A stretch of 64,000 bases of DNA from an uncultured Lachnospiraceae bacterium (GTDB lineage Bacteria > Bacillota > Clostridia > Lachnospirales > Lachnospiraceae), in assembly GCA_910585765.1 (NCBI GenBank), contig CAJUES010000002.1:26560-90559 (forward strand), given 5' to 3'. Shown piece after piece: positions 26,943-36,150 of this stretch (within the stretch, counting starts at the first letter, position 1; each line of letters starts with the position of its first letter). The notes under the pieces were generated by a model. It worked only from the letters and a program-made list of their open reading frames with translations, had not been told where the DNA came from and did not search any database. The translations under genes were made by a program, and so were the position numbers.

Positions 26943-27704
26943 ATGAACGACAACAAAGTAGTAGAGATCAAAAACCTGGTCAAGAGCTACGGCGCAAAAA
27001 ACTTTCAGACGACCGTGCTCAAGGGGATCGACCTGACCATTTACAAGAATGATTTCATCGCGATCATGGGACCTTCCGGTTCGGGGAAGACGACGCTCTT
27101 AAACATCTTGTCCACGATCGACAAGCCCACACAGGGAATGGTCACGCTCGACGGGCATGATGTGACGCACATCTCGAACAAGGAGCTCGCAAAGCTCAGA
27201 AAGGACAAGATCGGCTTTGTCTTTCAGGATTACAATCTGCTGGACACGATGACGCTGCAGGACAATATCGCACTGCCGCTCGCGCTGGACGGCGTGCCTG
27301 CAAAGCGGATTTTGGAAAAGACAAAAGAACTGGCAGCAGCTTTTGGCCTGGAGGCGCAGCTGCGCCAATATCCCTATCAGCTGTCCGGCGGGCAGAAGCA
27401 GAGAGGGGCGGTGTGCAGGGCGCTGATCACAGAGCCGGAGATCATCTTTGCCGACGAGCCGACAGGGGCGCTCGACTCCAAGGCGGGGAAGGATCTGCTG
27501 CACTGTCTGCGCAGGGTGAACGAGAGCGGGCAGGCGTCGATCCTGATGGTGACGCACGATCCGCACTGTGCGTCGTATGCAAAGGATGTGTATCTGCTGA
27601 GTGACGGCGTGATGAAGTGCCGCATCAGCAGGGGAAATGACAGGAAAGAGTTCTACAGCAGGATCATCGACCTGCAGACTTCGATCGGAGGGGATTTCGC
27701 ATGA
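26943..27704 (+). CDS. ABC transporter ATPase, BceA-like
   Basis: 253 residues: Walker A GPSGSGKTT, Q-loop VFQDYNLLD, signature LSGGQKQR, Walker B IIFADEPTGALD and H-loop THD. It belongs to the MacB/LolD/BceA type that powers FtsX-like permeases; with the next gene it matches peptide-antibiotic resistance pumps. TAGGAGG and AAAAGGA precede ATG 26943; the frame open to 26721 is non-coding regulatory sequence. The stop overlaps the permease start by four bases. Confidence 0.92.
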   Translation: MNDNKVVEIKNLVKSYGAKNFQTTVLKGIDLTIYKNDFIAIMGPSGSGKTTLLNILSTIDKPTQGMVTLDGHDVTHISNKELAKLRKDKIGFVFQDYNLLDTMTLQDNIALPLALDGVPAKRILEKTKELAAAFGLEAQLRQYPYQLSGGQKQRGAVCRALITEPEIIFADEPTGALDSKAGKDLLHCLRRVNESGQASILMVTHDPHCASYAKDVYLLSDGVMKCRISRGNDRKEFYSRIIDLQTSIGGDFA

Positions 27705-29572
27705 GGATGTTTCGTCTTGCCTTTATCAATTTCAGAAACAGTTTCAGGAGTTATCTGTCGCTGGTGTTCTCCCTGGCATTCACGATCCTGGTCCTGTTCA
27801 ATTTTCAGAATATCATCTACTCGGAATCGTTTGCGGTGCTGGGAGAGCATAACAAGGAGTACATCGATATGCTGGTTCAGACAGTGACTGTCGTGCTTTG
27901 CTGTTTCATGTTCTTTTTTCTGTGGTATGCGACCAATGTCTTTCTGACAAGGCGCAAGCGGGAGATCGGGATCTATATTTTTATGGGAATGTCAAACCGC
28001 AGGATTGGCAGTCTCTATGTGATCGAGATCAGCTTTGTGGGGATCACTGCACTTGTGACGGGAGTCGGATTCGGCGCACTGCTGGGCGGGTTGTTCCAGA
28101 TGATCATGGGTGCAGTGTCCGATATCGCGGTCGATGTCCGGTTCGGAGTCTCATGGGAGGCGGGAAAAGTGACAGGTGTGTTGTTTCTGGCGATGTATCT
28201 CTTCTTTGCCTTGAAGGGCTACTGGAACATCACGCACAGCAGTGTGCTTGGCATGATCTCGGCAGCAAGGCAGAACGAGTATGTGCGTATGCCAAAGACT
28301 GTCCTGTGCGCAAAGGCAGTACTGGGGGTTGCCGTGCTGTCATCTGGTTATTATCTGGCAAATGTGGGCGGTATGCTGAATATGATGAAGAATCTCCTGG
28401 AGGCGGTGGTGCTTGTCATCATCGGTGTGTATCTGCTGTTCGGCGGTCTGATCCCGCTCGCTTTCCAGACAGTTGCAGCCAATAAACAGTTTCTGTACAG
28501 CAGGCAGCGATGTCTGTGGGTGAATCAGATGATATTCCGCATGCGGAAAAATTACCGCACGTATGCGATGGTCTGTATCGTGGGGATATGCTCGATCACG
28601 GCGCTTGCGACCGGGTTTGCGATGAAGGAGCGATACCACAATCTCATAAACTTTGACAACCAGTACACATTCCAGCTGCTCACCAACCAGAGCGGTCTGG
28701 GAGAGAAGGCAGCTGCCCTGATCAGCGGGGCGGGTGATATCGCCTGCCAGACGTCGCTTGAGGCTTTGTCTGTAGATGATGTGCATCTGGTGCTCAAGTG
28801 TTCCGAGGTGAAACGCGTCGCGCAGGAGCGCGGCGCAAAGTCCGACCTGCCGGAGCCTGCAGATGGGGAGACATTTTATCTGTCACATCAGGTGCTGATG
28901 ACTTCTATCTTCAATGAAAAGCCGGTTCCGGTGACGATCGGCGGGAAGGAGTATCTGGAGACACAGACGATCAGAGATCCCTACATCGGGTATATGCAGA
29001 GAGAGATGGGATGTTTCTACGTGGTGTCAGACAGTGCGTATGAGCGGCTGAAAGGTCAGGGAACGACGCTGTATATCCACAATTATAAGCTTGCCGATGA
29101 CAATGATTTCGCGGCGGCGCGCACGGCGCTCGACGTTCTGATCAGCAACACGGAGGAGAACTTTACGGCGCGTGTCGCGATCGATCCTTTTGACAATGAC
29201 CTGGACTGGGGCAAGATGCTCCATGCGCTGTGCATATGTATGTTCATGGTGTTTGTCGTCGCAAGCGGCTGTATCATGTTCATGAAGCTCTACAACGACT
29301 CGTACGAGGAAAAGGAGCGGTATCTCGTCCTGAGAAAACTCGGCTTCTCCCCGGGGGTGCTGTCTGCGTCGATCGCGCGTGAGCTGCTGAGCGCGTACAT
29401 GCTGCCCTTCGTGGTCATGGCGGTGTCCGCTTATTTCTCGGTCCTCGCACTCGGCAGATTGATGCGCACCAGCCTGCTTTCCATCTATGTGGTGAGCACA
29501 TCGGTAGTGCTCGTGGTGTTTGTGTTCTGTTATATACTCTCGGTTGCAGTGTATCGCAGAAATGTCTGCTGA
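27701..29572 (+). CDS. FtsX-like ABC permease, BceB-like
   Basis: 623 residues with about ten membrane helices: one near the N-terminus (16-38), a three-helix block (55-165), more at 200-290, and three at the C-terminus. A large outside domain lies between about 305 and 500. This arrangement is that of BceB-type permeases, which remove antimicrobial peptides from their lipid targets and report flux to a kinase. The start overlaps the ATPase stop (ATGA). The kinase without a sensor domain at 14846 is the best signalling partner by family logic. Confidence 0.9.
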   Translation: MRMFRLAFINFRNSFRSYLSLVFSLAFTILVLFNFQNIIYSESFAVLGEHNKEYIDMLVQTVTVVLCCFMFFFLWYATNVFLTRRKREIGIYIFMGMSNRRIGSLYVIEISFVGITALVTGVGFGALLGGLFQMIMGAVSDIAVDVRFGVSWEAGKVTGVLFLAMYLFFALKGYWNITHSSVLGMISAARQNEYVRMPKTVLCAKAVLGVAVLSSGYYLANVGGMLNMMKNLLEAVVLVIIGVYLLFGGLIPLAFQTVAANKQFLYSRQRCLWVNQMIFRMRKNYRTYAMVCIVGICSITALATGFAMKERYHNLINFDNQYTFQLLTNQSGLGEKAAALISGAGDIACQTSLEALSVDDVHLVLKCSEVKRVAQERGAKSDLPEPADGETFYLSHQVLMTSIFNEKPVPVTIGGKEYLETQTIRDPYIGYMQREMGCFYVVSDSAYERLKGQGTTLYIHNYKLADDNDFAAARTALDVLISNTEENFTARVAIDPFDNDLDWGKMLHALCICMFMVFVVASGCIMFMKLYNDSYEEKERYLVLRKLGFSPGVLSASIARELLSAYMLPFVVMAVSAYFSVLALGRLMRTSLLSIYVVSTSVVLVVFVFCYILSVAVYRRNVC

Positions 29573-29598
29573 CTGTCTTTTCAGGTCAGTCTGTCCAT

Positions 29599-29632
29599 CA
29601 AAAGCGAATCCGTAGCGGCGGATTCGCTTTTT
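29599..29632 (+). terminator. Terminator of the BceAB-like operon
   Basis: AAAAGCGAATCCG (29599-29611) and CGGATTCGCTTTT (29618-29630) form a 13-bp perfect stem with a six-base loop and a T-run. Confidence 0.93.
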
Positions 29633-29647
29633 TGATGCAAACTCTTA

Positions 29648-29676
29648 TTTACATTTGTTTTGCAGTGGTGTTAATA
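29648..29676 (+). promoter_or_regulatory. Possible promoter of the exported-protein/two-component operon
   Basis: TTTACA (29648-29653) and TTAATA (29671-29676), spaced 17 bp, follow the terminator of the previous operon. Confidence 0.45.
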
Positions 29677-29768
29677 TAGAATAAGGAGGATGTGTTACGG
29701 GCATCCCGGAGCATTTGACGGACAGTTTTAAGATTTCTGAGTTTTCCAAGCTTTAGATTTCAAATTTC

Positions 29769-29801
29769 AGGAACTGTGCAGAGAGAGCATGTACAGTTCC
29801 T
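29769..29801. repeat. Minimal AGGAACTGT/ACAGTTCCT hairpin
   Basis: AGGAACTGT (29769-29777) and ACAGTTCCT (29793-29801) bound just 15 bases. It is the shortest member of the dispersed repeat family and lies in the leader of the next gene. Confidence 0.7.
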
Positions 29802-29840
29802 TCGATTCAATATTTTACAAAAGAAAGGCAGGGCGTTATC

Positions 29841-31082
29841 ATGAGTTCAGCAGACAGGCGAACAGCAGGATTCCTTGCGGGGATATGCGGCGCTGCCCTG
29901 ATCGTCCAGTGTGCGCTGTTTGGAGTTTCTCAGATATCTGCTGCCGGGACGGTGATGGCTGCAGAAAATGCGGAGAGGGAAAACAGATACGGTGAAAACG
30001 GAAATATCCGCACGTTGTACGAGGAGTACAACGCGCGTTTTGCCGCAGTCGAACACAGGGAAGATATCGCGAAGAACGGTTTTGAGACGGTGGATGTCCA
30101 CATTTTCCCGGTGCAGTATGAGATCGGCAGGCAGAAGGAGATGGAGACGGAGCTGGTGAGGCAGATGAAGGCAGATCCCGATGCCGATGTGAAGGAGCTG
30201 AAAATGAATCTGGAGGCGCCGGTGTTGATGATTCCCGCATACGACACGACGTACAACCGTCTCGCGCTGTTTTTTGCAGACGAGGATGGCTGGATCGTGT
30301 ACAAGACGGACCGCTTTGAGACAAACAGCTGCGTGCTCGGGCAGATGCGGCAGCCCGAGCAGGAGCTGGTCTCGGTGGCGTTCCAGGATCTGAACGGCGA
30401 CACGCTCACGGACATCATACTGATCACTTCCTGCGAGATCGGCGGTGATCAGAAATACAGGATCGGCGATGTCCTGTTTCAGGACACGGAGGGACTGATC
30501 TTCTACAGGGATTACCGCATTTCGGACAAGATCAACCGCTTTGGCATGAACCAGAACACGGATTCCATCACCGCATTTGTCAGGGACGGATATTCGACGG
30601 AGTTTCTGTACACGGCGGTCACGCTGCAGGAGCTGCTCCGGCACGGATTTCAGATCATCACGGAACAGTGTTACAGCAGGACATTCGGCAAGCTGGGAAA
30701 ACTGCAGGTCGTGCCGGGGACTTACCACATTGCGGATTATGATGTGTTCATGGTCTATCTTGTCAATGAGCAGGACTATATCCTGTCCGCGCTGCAGCCC
30801 ATGGGTGACTACGATAACCTGTATGCACTAAAGGGCATCAACTGCCGGGATATCGACGGTGATGGGCTAAAGGATATCGTCGTGCTGGCAAAGTACAGCT
30901 ACGAGGATGAGGAGCACCAGCTGGCTGTCAAAAGTGATTACAGCATATATTATCAGAGAACCGGCGGATTTTCCGCAGATACGGAGATCAAGAAGCGGTA
31001 TCCGTGCAGCGAGGAAGATACCATGCAGGTCGTAGTGGAGAGAGCGAGAGCTTACTGGGGGTGGAAAACAGAAGATGATTAG
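29841..31082 (+). CDS. Exported protein with FG-GAP/dockerin-like calcium motifs
   Basis: 413 residues with an N-terminal membrane/signal segment (about 8-35). The mature part has two Asp-rich loops, DLNGDTLTDI and DIDGDGLKDI, of the kind found in FG-GAP/VCBS repeats, which bind calcium. The last eight bases overlap the response regulator gene, so it is the first gene of a four-gene operon with a two-component system and another exported protein. It may be an outside sensing accessory for that kinase (inference). Family otherwise not recognised. Confidence 0.7.
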   Translation: MSSADRRTAGFLAGICGAALIVQCALFGVSQISAAGTVMAAENAERENRYGENGNIRTLYEEYNARFAAVEHREDIAKNGFETVDVHIFPVQYEIGRQKEMETELVRQMKADPDADVKELKMNLEAPVLMIPAYDTTYNRLALFFADEDGWIVYKTDRFETNSCVLGQMRQPEQELVSVAFQDLNGDTLTDIILITSCEIGGDQKYRIGDVLFQDTEGLIFYRDYRISDKINRFGMNQNTDSITAFVRDGYSTEFLYTAVTLQELLRHGFQIITEQCYSRTFGKLGKLQVVPGTYHIADYDVFMVYLVNEQDYILSALQPMGDYDNLYALKGINCRDIDGDGLKDIVVLAKYSYEDEEHQLAVKSDYSIYYQRTGGFSADTEIKKRYPCSEEDTMQVVVERARAYWGWKTEDD

Positions 31083-31734
31083 AGTATTGATAGTGGATGA
31101 TGAAAAGCCGATTTGTGACTTGATAGACTTAAATCTGTCTTCGGCGGGATATCACTGCACGACAGTGCAGGATGGCCTGAAGGCGATCGACCTGATCGAG
31201 AAGGAATCTTTTGACCTGGTCCTTCTCGACATCATGCTTCCCGGTGCGGATGGGTACGATGTCATGGAGTACATACGTCCGCTGGGGATCCCGGTGATCT
31301 TTATCACTGCGAAATACGAGGTCAAGAACAGGGTAAAAGGGTTGAAGCTCGGGGCGGACGACTATCTGGTGAAGCCCTTTGATGTGGTGGAGCTGGTCGC
31401 GCGTGTGGAGGCGGTTCTCAGACGGTACAACAAGACAGAGCAGCGTCTCACCGCAGGGGATGTGACCGTCGATGTGGAGGCGCACCGTGTGATGAAGGGC
31501 AAGAAGCAGATCGAGCTGACCAACAAGGAGTTTGGGCTGCTGCTGTTGTTCATGAAAAATAAAAATGTGGCGCTGTTCCGCGAGACACTGTATGAGAAGG
31601 TGTGGGAAGGGGAGTATTTTGCCGACAGCCGCACACTGGATCTGCACGTCCAGCGCCTGCGGAAAAAGCTTGGCTGGGAGCACTGTCTGGTGGCGGTGTA
31701 CAAAGTGGGCTACCGCCTGGAGGTATCGGATTAA
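31075..31734 (+). CDS. OmpR-family response regulator
   Basis: 219 residues: receiver (VDDEKPICDL, phospho-Asp in LLDIMLP, Lys in LVKPFD) and a winged-helix output (LTNKEFGLLLLFMKNKN, TLDLHVQRLRKKLG). It is paired with the kinase gene that starts three bases after its stop. Its start lies inside the upstream exported-protein gene. Confidence 0.93.
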   Translation: MIRVLIVDDEKPICDLIDLNLSSAGYHCTTVQDGLKAIDLIEKESFDLVLLDIMLPGADGYDVMEYIRPLGIPVIFITAKYEVKNRVKGLKLGADDYLVKPFDVVELVARVEAVLRRYNKTEQRLTAGDVTVDVEAHRVMKGKKQIELTNKEFGLLLLFMKNKNVALFRETLYEKVWEGEYFADSRTLDLHVQRLRKKLGWEHCLVAVYKVGYRLEVSD

Positions 31735-31737
31735 ACC

Positions 31738-33141
31738 ATGAAAATATCACTCAAATTACTGCTGTCGACGATTGTTGTCCTGGCACTGGCGCTCGGGTTC
31801 AGTGGATTCTACTTCGTGAATTATGTGTTTGAGACTTCCCTTGCGCGGGAAGTGGGACAGGCGGCTGACGAGAGCAGCATCCTGGGTTTTGCCTTCGAGA
31901 CGGCAGTGCTGAATGTTCCGGCGCGCTACAGTGTGCTGCCCGACAGCACGGTGGAGGAGATCGCATCCAAACTTGAGCGGGGCGGGCGCGGAACAAGCCG
32001 TCTGATCCGCATTGCGGACGAGCAGAAGGAAGTGCTGCACACGAGCGACGGCTTTGTTGCGGACGAGCAGCTCCTGCAGCAGACATGGACGGACACCAAG
32101 TCATACCGCGTCATCGAGACGCCGGACGGCTATTATGTCCACACCTGCGCGGCAGTCAATTCGCTTGGCAGGATCCTCTATCTGGAAACGATGAAGGATG
32201 TCTCGGACGTGTTCACGGAGCGCGCGATGGGGTTTTCCCTGTACCGCAAGGTGACGCTCGTCATCCTGCTGATCGGCACGGGGATCATGCATCTGATCGC
32301 CTCGCTGCTGACCAAGCCGATCCGGCTGCTCACGAGGGCGACGAGGCGGATGGCGGACGGGGATTATGAGTATCGGGCAAGGCAGGTGAGCAGTGATGAG
32401 CTGGGGCAGCTGACGCGCGACTTTAATGTCATGGCGAATGCGCTGGAAGAGAATATCGAGAAGCTCGAGGAGGAGAACGAGGCAAAAGAAGAATTTATGG
32501 GTGCTTTTGCCCATGAACTCAAGACACCGCTCACAGCGATCATCGGTTATGCGGATCTGCTGCGCTCCCGCAAGCTCGACGAGGAGAAGAGTTTTCTGTC
32601 TGCCAATTATATCTACACGGAGGGAAAACGTCTCGAGGCAATGTCCTTCCGCCTGCTGGATATCATTGTGGCAAAGCGGGAGGAGGCAGATTTAAGCCAG
32701 GTGCATACTGTGGAGATTTTTGAGTATCTGCGGAACATGTTTGCGGAGGAGAACCGCGGCATGCGGTTTGAAATTTCCTACGATGACGGCATCGTATGGG
32801 CGGAGGTCAATCTGATCAAGACAGTGCTCGTCAACCTGATCGACAATGCCTGCAAAGCGTCGGAGACGGGGAGCACCGTCCGGATCCGGGGCAGGTGGCA
32901 TGATGCGGGCTATCGGTTTGAGATCGAGGACGAGGGGATCGGCATCCCGGTCAAGGAACAGCGCAAGATCACAAAAGCATTTTACATGGTCGACAAATCC
33001 CGCTCGAGGAGCAAAAACGGCGCGGGACTTGGTCTTGCACTGTGCGAGGAGATCCTGAAGATTCATAACAGTGAATTGACGATACAGAGCGAACAGGGAA
33101 AAGGTTCCTGTATCGGATTCACGCTGGAGGGCATCAGATGA
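31738..33141 (+). CDS. HAMP-containing sensor histidine kinase
   Basis: 467 residues: membrane helix at about 4-26, an outside domain of about 130 residues, a second helix at about 168-188, HAMP linker (KPIRLLTRATRRMADGDYEY), H-box FAHELKTPLTAI with His about 259, then ATPase motifs NLIDNACKAS, EDEGIGI and GAGLGLALCEEI. It should phosphorylate the regulator just upstream. The stop overlaps the next start (ATGA). Confidence 0.93.
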   Translation: MKISLKLLLSTIVVLALALGFSGFYFVNYVFETSLAREVGQAADESSILGFAFETAVLNVPARYSVLPDSTVEEIASKLERGGRGTSRLIRIADEQKEVLHTSDGFVADEQLLQQTWTDTKSYRVIETPDGYYVHTCAAVNSLGRILYLETMKDVSDVFTERAMGFSLYRKVTLVILLIGTGIMHLIASLLTKPIRLLTRATRRMADGDYEYRARQVSSDELGQLTRDFNVMANALEENIEKLEEENEAKEEFMGAFAHELKTPLTAIIGYADLLRSRKLDEEKSFLSANYIYTEGKRLEAMSFRLLDIIVAKREEADLSQVHTVEIFEYLRNMFAEENRGMRFEISYDDGIVWAEVNLIKTVLVNLIDNACKASETGSTVRIRGRWHDAGYRFEIEDEGIGIPVKEQRKITKAFYMVDKSRSRSKNGAGLGLALCEEILKIHNSELTIQSEQGKGSCIGFTLEGIR

Positions 33142-33968
33142 GAAATACAGCGCGATACTTTGCGGTTTTCCTGATCGTAGCACTTGTGATCGCAGTCTCC
33201 ATTTGGGGACCGGAGGCGCTCGCAAAGTACAAGGATAAGGGAATTCTCGACGAACCGCACATTGAGCTCGTGATGGAGGCGGGTGAGGGATATCGCTATC
33301 AGATGAACGCGAACGAGAAACTTTATATCCTGTCAAGGTGTATCGAGAGTCAGGTGCTCTCGGAGAGTGAACAGAACGCACTGACTTTTTATGCCGGAAA
33401 CGCGAGCCTGGATTACGAGGAACTGGACGGCTCCTACGCGTTCGTGCGCAAATACAACGGTCCGTCAGGCAAGGAGATCACGGATGAACAGATCTATACG
33501 ACCTGCAATGAAGGGCTGGCGATCTTGAAGGAGCTGGACATTTTGCCCCGGGAAGTCAGCGATGTGACCGCCGCGTCATACAATGCGACACTGTATTCCG
33601 CAATAGACGTGTTAGAGCCGCGCAACAATGTCGCAGTCTGGAAGATGGAGCTGTCAAACAGCCAGAAGAACGCGGATAAGGAAAACAGGCTGATCGATGC
33701 CTACATTGACGCGGACGACGGAAAGATCTATGAGTTTTATGCGAGGACTCCGCTTCTGTGGAGGGACATCGATACGGATGCCATCATCGGGGCGTGGGCA
33801 GACTATATGGGACTGGACGCGCCGACGGCGTACGAATCGGACAACCCCCTGCTGGAGACCACACCGTATTTCAAAAAGTATGTCTTTCCGGGCATGGGTG
33901 AGGGCAGGACGATTGTCACGGTCGGATATTATGAAGGGATCAACGAAGTATTTTTGAAAATATCTTGA
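33138..33968 (+). CDS. Exported protein of a two-component operon, unknown
   Basis: 276 residues: N-terminal membrane/signal helix (about 7-25) and an outside part with mixed alpha/beta pattern (IDAYIDADDGKIYEFYAR is reminiscent of PepSY-like modules). It is translationally coupled to the kinase by ATGA and is the last gene of the operon. A modulator of the kinase or a partner of the calcium-motif protein at 29841 is possible (inference). Confidence 0.7.
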   Translation: MRNTARYFAVFLIVALVIAVSIWGPEALAKYKDKGILDEPHIELVMEAGEGYRYQMNANEKLYILSRCIESQVLSESEQNALTFYAGNASLDYEELDGSYAFVRKYNGPSGKEITDEQIYTTCNEGLAILKELDILPREVSDVTAASYNATLYSAIDVLEPRNNVAVWKMELSNSQKNADKENRLIDAYIDADDGKIYEFYARTPLLWRDIDTDAIIGAWADYMGLDAPTAYESDNPLLETTPYFKKYVFPGMGEGRTIVTVGYYEGINEVFLKIS

Positions 33969-34194
33969 AGGGTTAGGGAACTGTCCCGTAAAAATCCTGT
34001 AACAACTCTGTAAAGTATGCAAATATGATGCAAAAATGATGGTACTTTGATACAAGAATGATGATAATCTGATGCACCCCTCTTTTACACTATATCTATG
34101 GTGCGTGGTGAGCCGTTTCAATCTGTCTGTTATTTCGAACGGTTCCAGCGCTTTCACGTATGGTGCAGTACAGAGGAGGAAGGGGTATCTGGCA

Positions 34195-35733
34195 ATGTAT
34201 GAGGGACAGTCATTTGGACAGAGGTATTCAAGGTATTATGAGCAGAGGAGAAGGCGCAGGAGACGGATGCGCAGGGTGACATTTGTCGCAGTGCTGATTG
34301 TGGGCATGGCAGTACTGGCGCTCATTCTGTCAGAAAGAGTCCTGCCGATCGAAGTCTGGGCGACACCGGGCAAAGAAAAGGAAAAGGAAAAGGAAGAGAG
34401 GGAGATCGTAGAACTCGATCTGTGGGAGAAGGCGGAGCCTCAGGAGGCGGTATCAGAATCTGTCGCCGGGGAGGTGGAACCGTCGCCGACACCTGTGGTG
34501 TTCATTGACGCAGGCCACGGCGGGAATGACGGCGGCTGCGTTGAGGGAGACATTGTAGAGAAGAATATCAACTTGTCTGTCGCCGGGCTTGTGCGGGACA
34601 AGCTGGAAAGATTGGGATATGAGGTCGTGATGTCACGCAGTGCAGATACCTATGTCGCAAAGGAGGACAGGGTGAAGCGCGCCAACAGCGTCAGTGCGGA
34701 CATCTATGTCAGCATTCACCAGAATTTTTCGGAGGTGAAGAGCGTCAATGGCATGGAGGTGTGGTATGACGGCACAGACACACAGCGCGACAGCAGAAGG
34801 CTGGCGCTGCTTGTCTCCCAGCAGACGGCGCGGAACACAGGTGCAGTGGAGCGGGAAGTCCGGGGAGATGCGGATTTTCACGTGACTGGCAGCACGGAGA
34901 TGCCGTCCTGTCTGGTAGAGACTGGATTTTTGAGCAACAAGGAGGAGTGCGCGAAACTTGCGTCGCAGGAGTACCAGGAGAAGATCGCGTCGGGTATCGT
35001 GCAGGGAATAGAGTACTATTTCCACCCTAAAACGATGTATCTGACCTTTGACGACGGACCGTCAGAAAATACGTCGAGGGTGCTGGATATTCTAAAAGAA
35101 AGAAATATCAAGGCGACCTTCTTCCTTGTCGGGGAAAATGTGGAGAAGCACCCGGAGATCGCGCGGCGCATCGTGGAGGAGGGACATACTGTGGGAGTCC
35201 ACTGCTACAGTCACGATTACAAGGATCTGTACCGGAGTGTGGAGAGTTTTATGGAAGACTTTGAGCAGGCGCACAGAGCCATCTATGAAGCGACCGGCGT
35301 CGAGACAGTGCTGTTCCGCTTTCCGGGCGGCAGCATCAACAGCTACAACGATAAGGTCTACGCAAAGATCATCAAAGAAATGACGAAACGGGGCTATATC
35401 TACTATGACTGGAACGCGAGTCTCGAGGACGCCGTGACAGGCGCGGAGCCAACACAGCTTCTTGCAAACGGTATCAGGACGACGCTGGGACGCAAAAAAG
35501 TGATCCTGCTCGCCCACGATGTCGTGTATAATACAGGAGCGATCCTGGAAGAACTGCTCGACAGTTTTCCGGAATATGAGATGCGGCCGCTCAGCGAGGA
35601 CGTTGAGCCGATCCGCTTTAAGGACAGCGCAGCCATCGGCTGCGCTGCCTCTGTATGCGCACGGGCATCTGGAAAAACCGGCTCTCCGCCGAACAGGACA
35701 CCGTTAATGATGTCAGCGAATACTTTTCTGTAA
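34195..35733 (+). CDS. Fused N-acetylmuramoyl-L-alanine amidase and polysaccharide deacetylase
   Basis: 512 residues. A basic N-terminus (RRRRRRRMRR) and membrane helix (about 30-47) anchor it outside, with a charged linker after it. Residues about 100-280 are an Amidase_3 domain: DAGHGGNDGG, Glu in GDIVEKN, SIHQN and the LVETGFLSN Glu. Residues about 282-475 are a NodB deacetylase: LTFDDGPS, HCYSHDY, FRFPGG, and LLAHD. One protein would therefore strip peptides from and deacetylate peptidoglycan. AGGAAGGGG sets the start at 34195. The last 25-30 residues look unnatural (Ala/Ser/Arg-rich): they are read from antisense Rpn remnant DNA, so the original stop was probably lost. Confidence 0.88.
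   Translation: MYEGQSFGQRYSRYYEQRRRRRRRMRRVTFVAVLIVGMAVLALILSERVLPIEVWATPGKEKEKEKEEREIVELDLWEKAEPQEAVSESVAGEVEPSPTPVVFIDAGHGGNDGGCVEGDIVEKNINLSVAGLVRDKLERLGYEVVMSRSADTYVAKEDRVKRANSVSADIYVSIHQNFSEVKSVNGMEVWYDGTDTQRDSRRLALLVSQQTARNTGAVEREVRGDADFHVTGSTEMPSCLVETGFLSNKEECAKLASQEYQEKIASGIVQGIEYYFHPKTMYLTFDDGPSENTSRVLDILKERNIKATFFLVGENVEKHPEIARRIVEEGHTVGVHCYSHDYKDLYRSVESFMEDFEQAHRAIYEATGVETVLFRFPGGSINSYNDKVYAKIIKEMTKRGYIYYDWNASLEDAVTGAEPTQLLANGIRTTLGRKKVILLAHDVVYNTGAILEELLDSFPEYEMRPLSEDVEPIRFKDSAAIGCAASVCARASGKTGSPPNRTPLMMSANTFL
35629..35649. repeat. GC-rich hairpin inside the 3' end of the fusion gene
   Basis: AGCGCAGCC and GGCTGCGCT flank an ATC loop. It may be the former terminator of the amidase-deacetylase gene, now inside its coding region. 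Confidence 0.5.
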
Positions 35734-35749
35734 TGTCCGTTGTCCCCAT
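35650..35749 (-). pseudogene. N-terminal fragment of an Rpn-family nuclease
   Basis: On the minus strand GAGAGGAG precedes ATG 35749, giving MGTTDITEK; after a small deletion and frame change the text continues VFADIINGVLFGGEPVFPD, the usual N-terminus of Rpn/PD-(D/E)XK transposase-like nucleases of Lachnospiraceae. The remainder is missing. It overlaps, antisense, the 3' end of the amidase-deacetylase gene. Confidence 0.6.
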
Positions 35750-35781
35750 GCACGGAACTCCTCTCAATGATTAAGCCCTGC

Positions 35782-36150
35782 TTATTCCTCGTCATCGGAA
35801 ATCCCGTATTCCGATAACAGCTGCCGCTGGTAGTCCGTATCAGTGATAGCCCGCTTTAAGTCGTCCATGCGGTTCTGCTCCAGCAGAGCGGCATAAAGGG
35901 TATTGATCTCGTGAGCCATTTTCTCGCGTCCGCGTTTTTCACCGATAACAATGCCTCTGCTTTCACCGATGACAATGCCTCTGCTTTCACCGATGATAAT
36001 GCCCCTGTTCTCCACTCTGTCCAATACTTCGCTCATTTTAATGCCCTCCTTCTTCTCCTCAGCCTGCAGGGTGTGCAGTACCTCCTCATATCGGTCGTCC
36101 CCCTCGAGAGCCTGCATCAGCTTTAAAAACTCGTCAGTTTGAAAAATCAT
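35782..36150 (-). pseudogene. C-terminal fragment of an Rpn-family nuclease
   Basis: 122 codons: FQTDEFLKLMQALEGDDRYEE and SEVLDRVENRG are typical of the C-terminal third of Rpn-family nucleases. They are followed by a triplicated IIGESRG/IVIGESRG/IVIGEKRG repeat and a helical end. The catalytic N-terminal domain is absent, with only a weak ribosome site. Together with the fragment at 35650 it shows the two ends of such genes in the wrong order, so two former tandem copies are implied. Confidence 0.65.
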
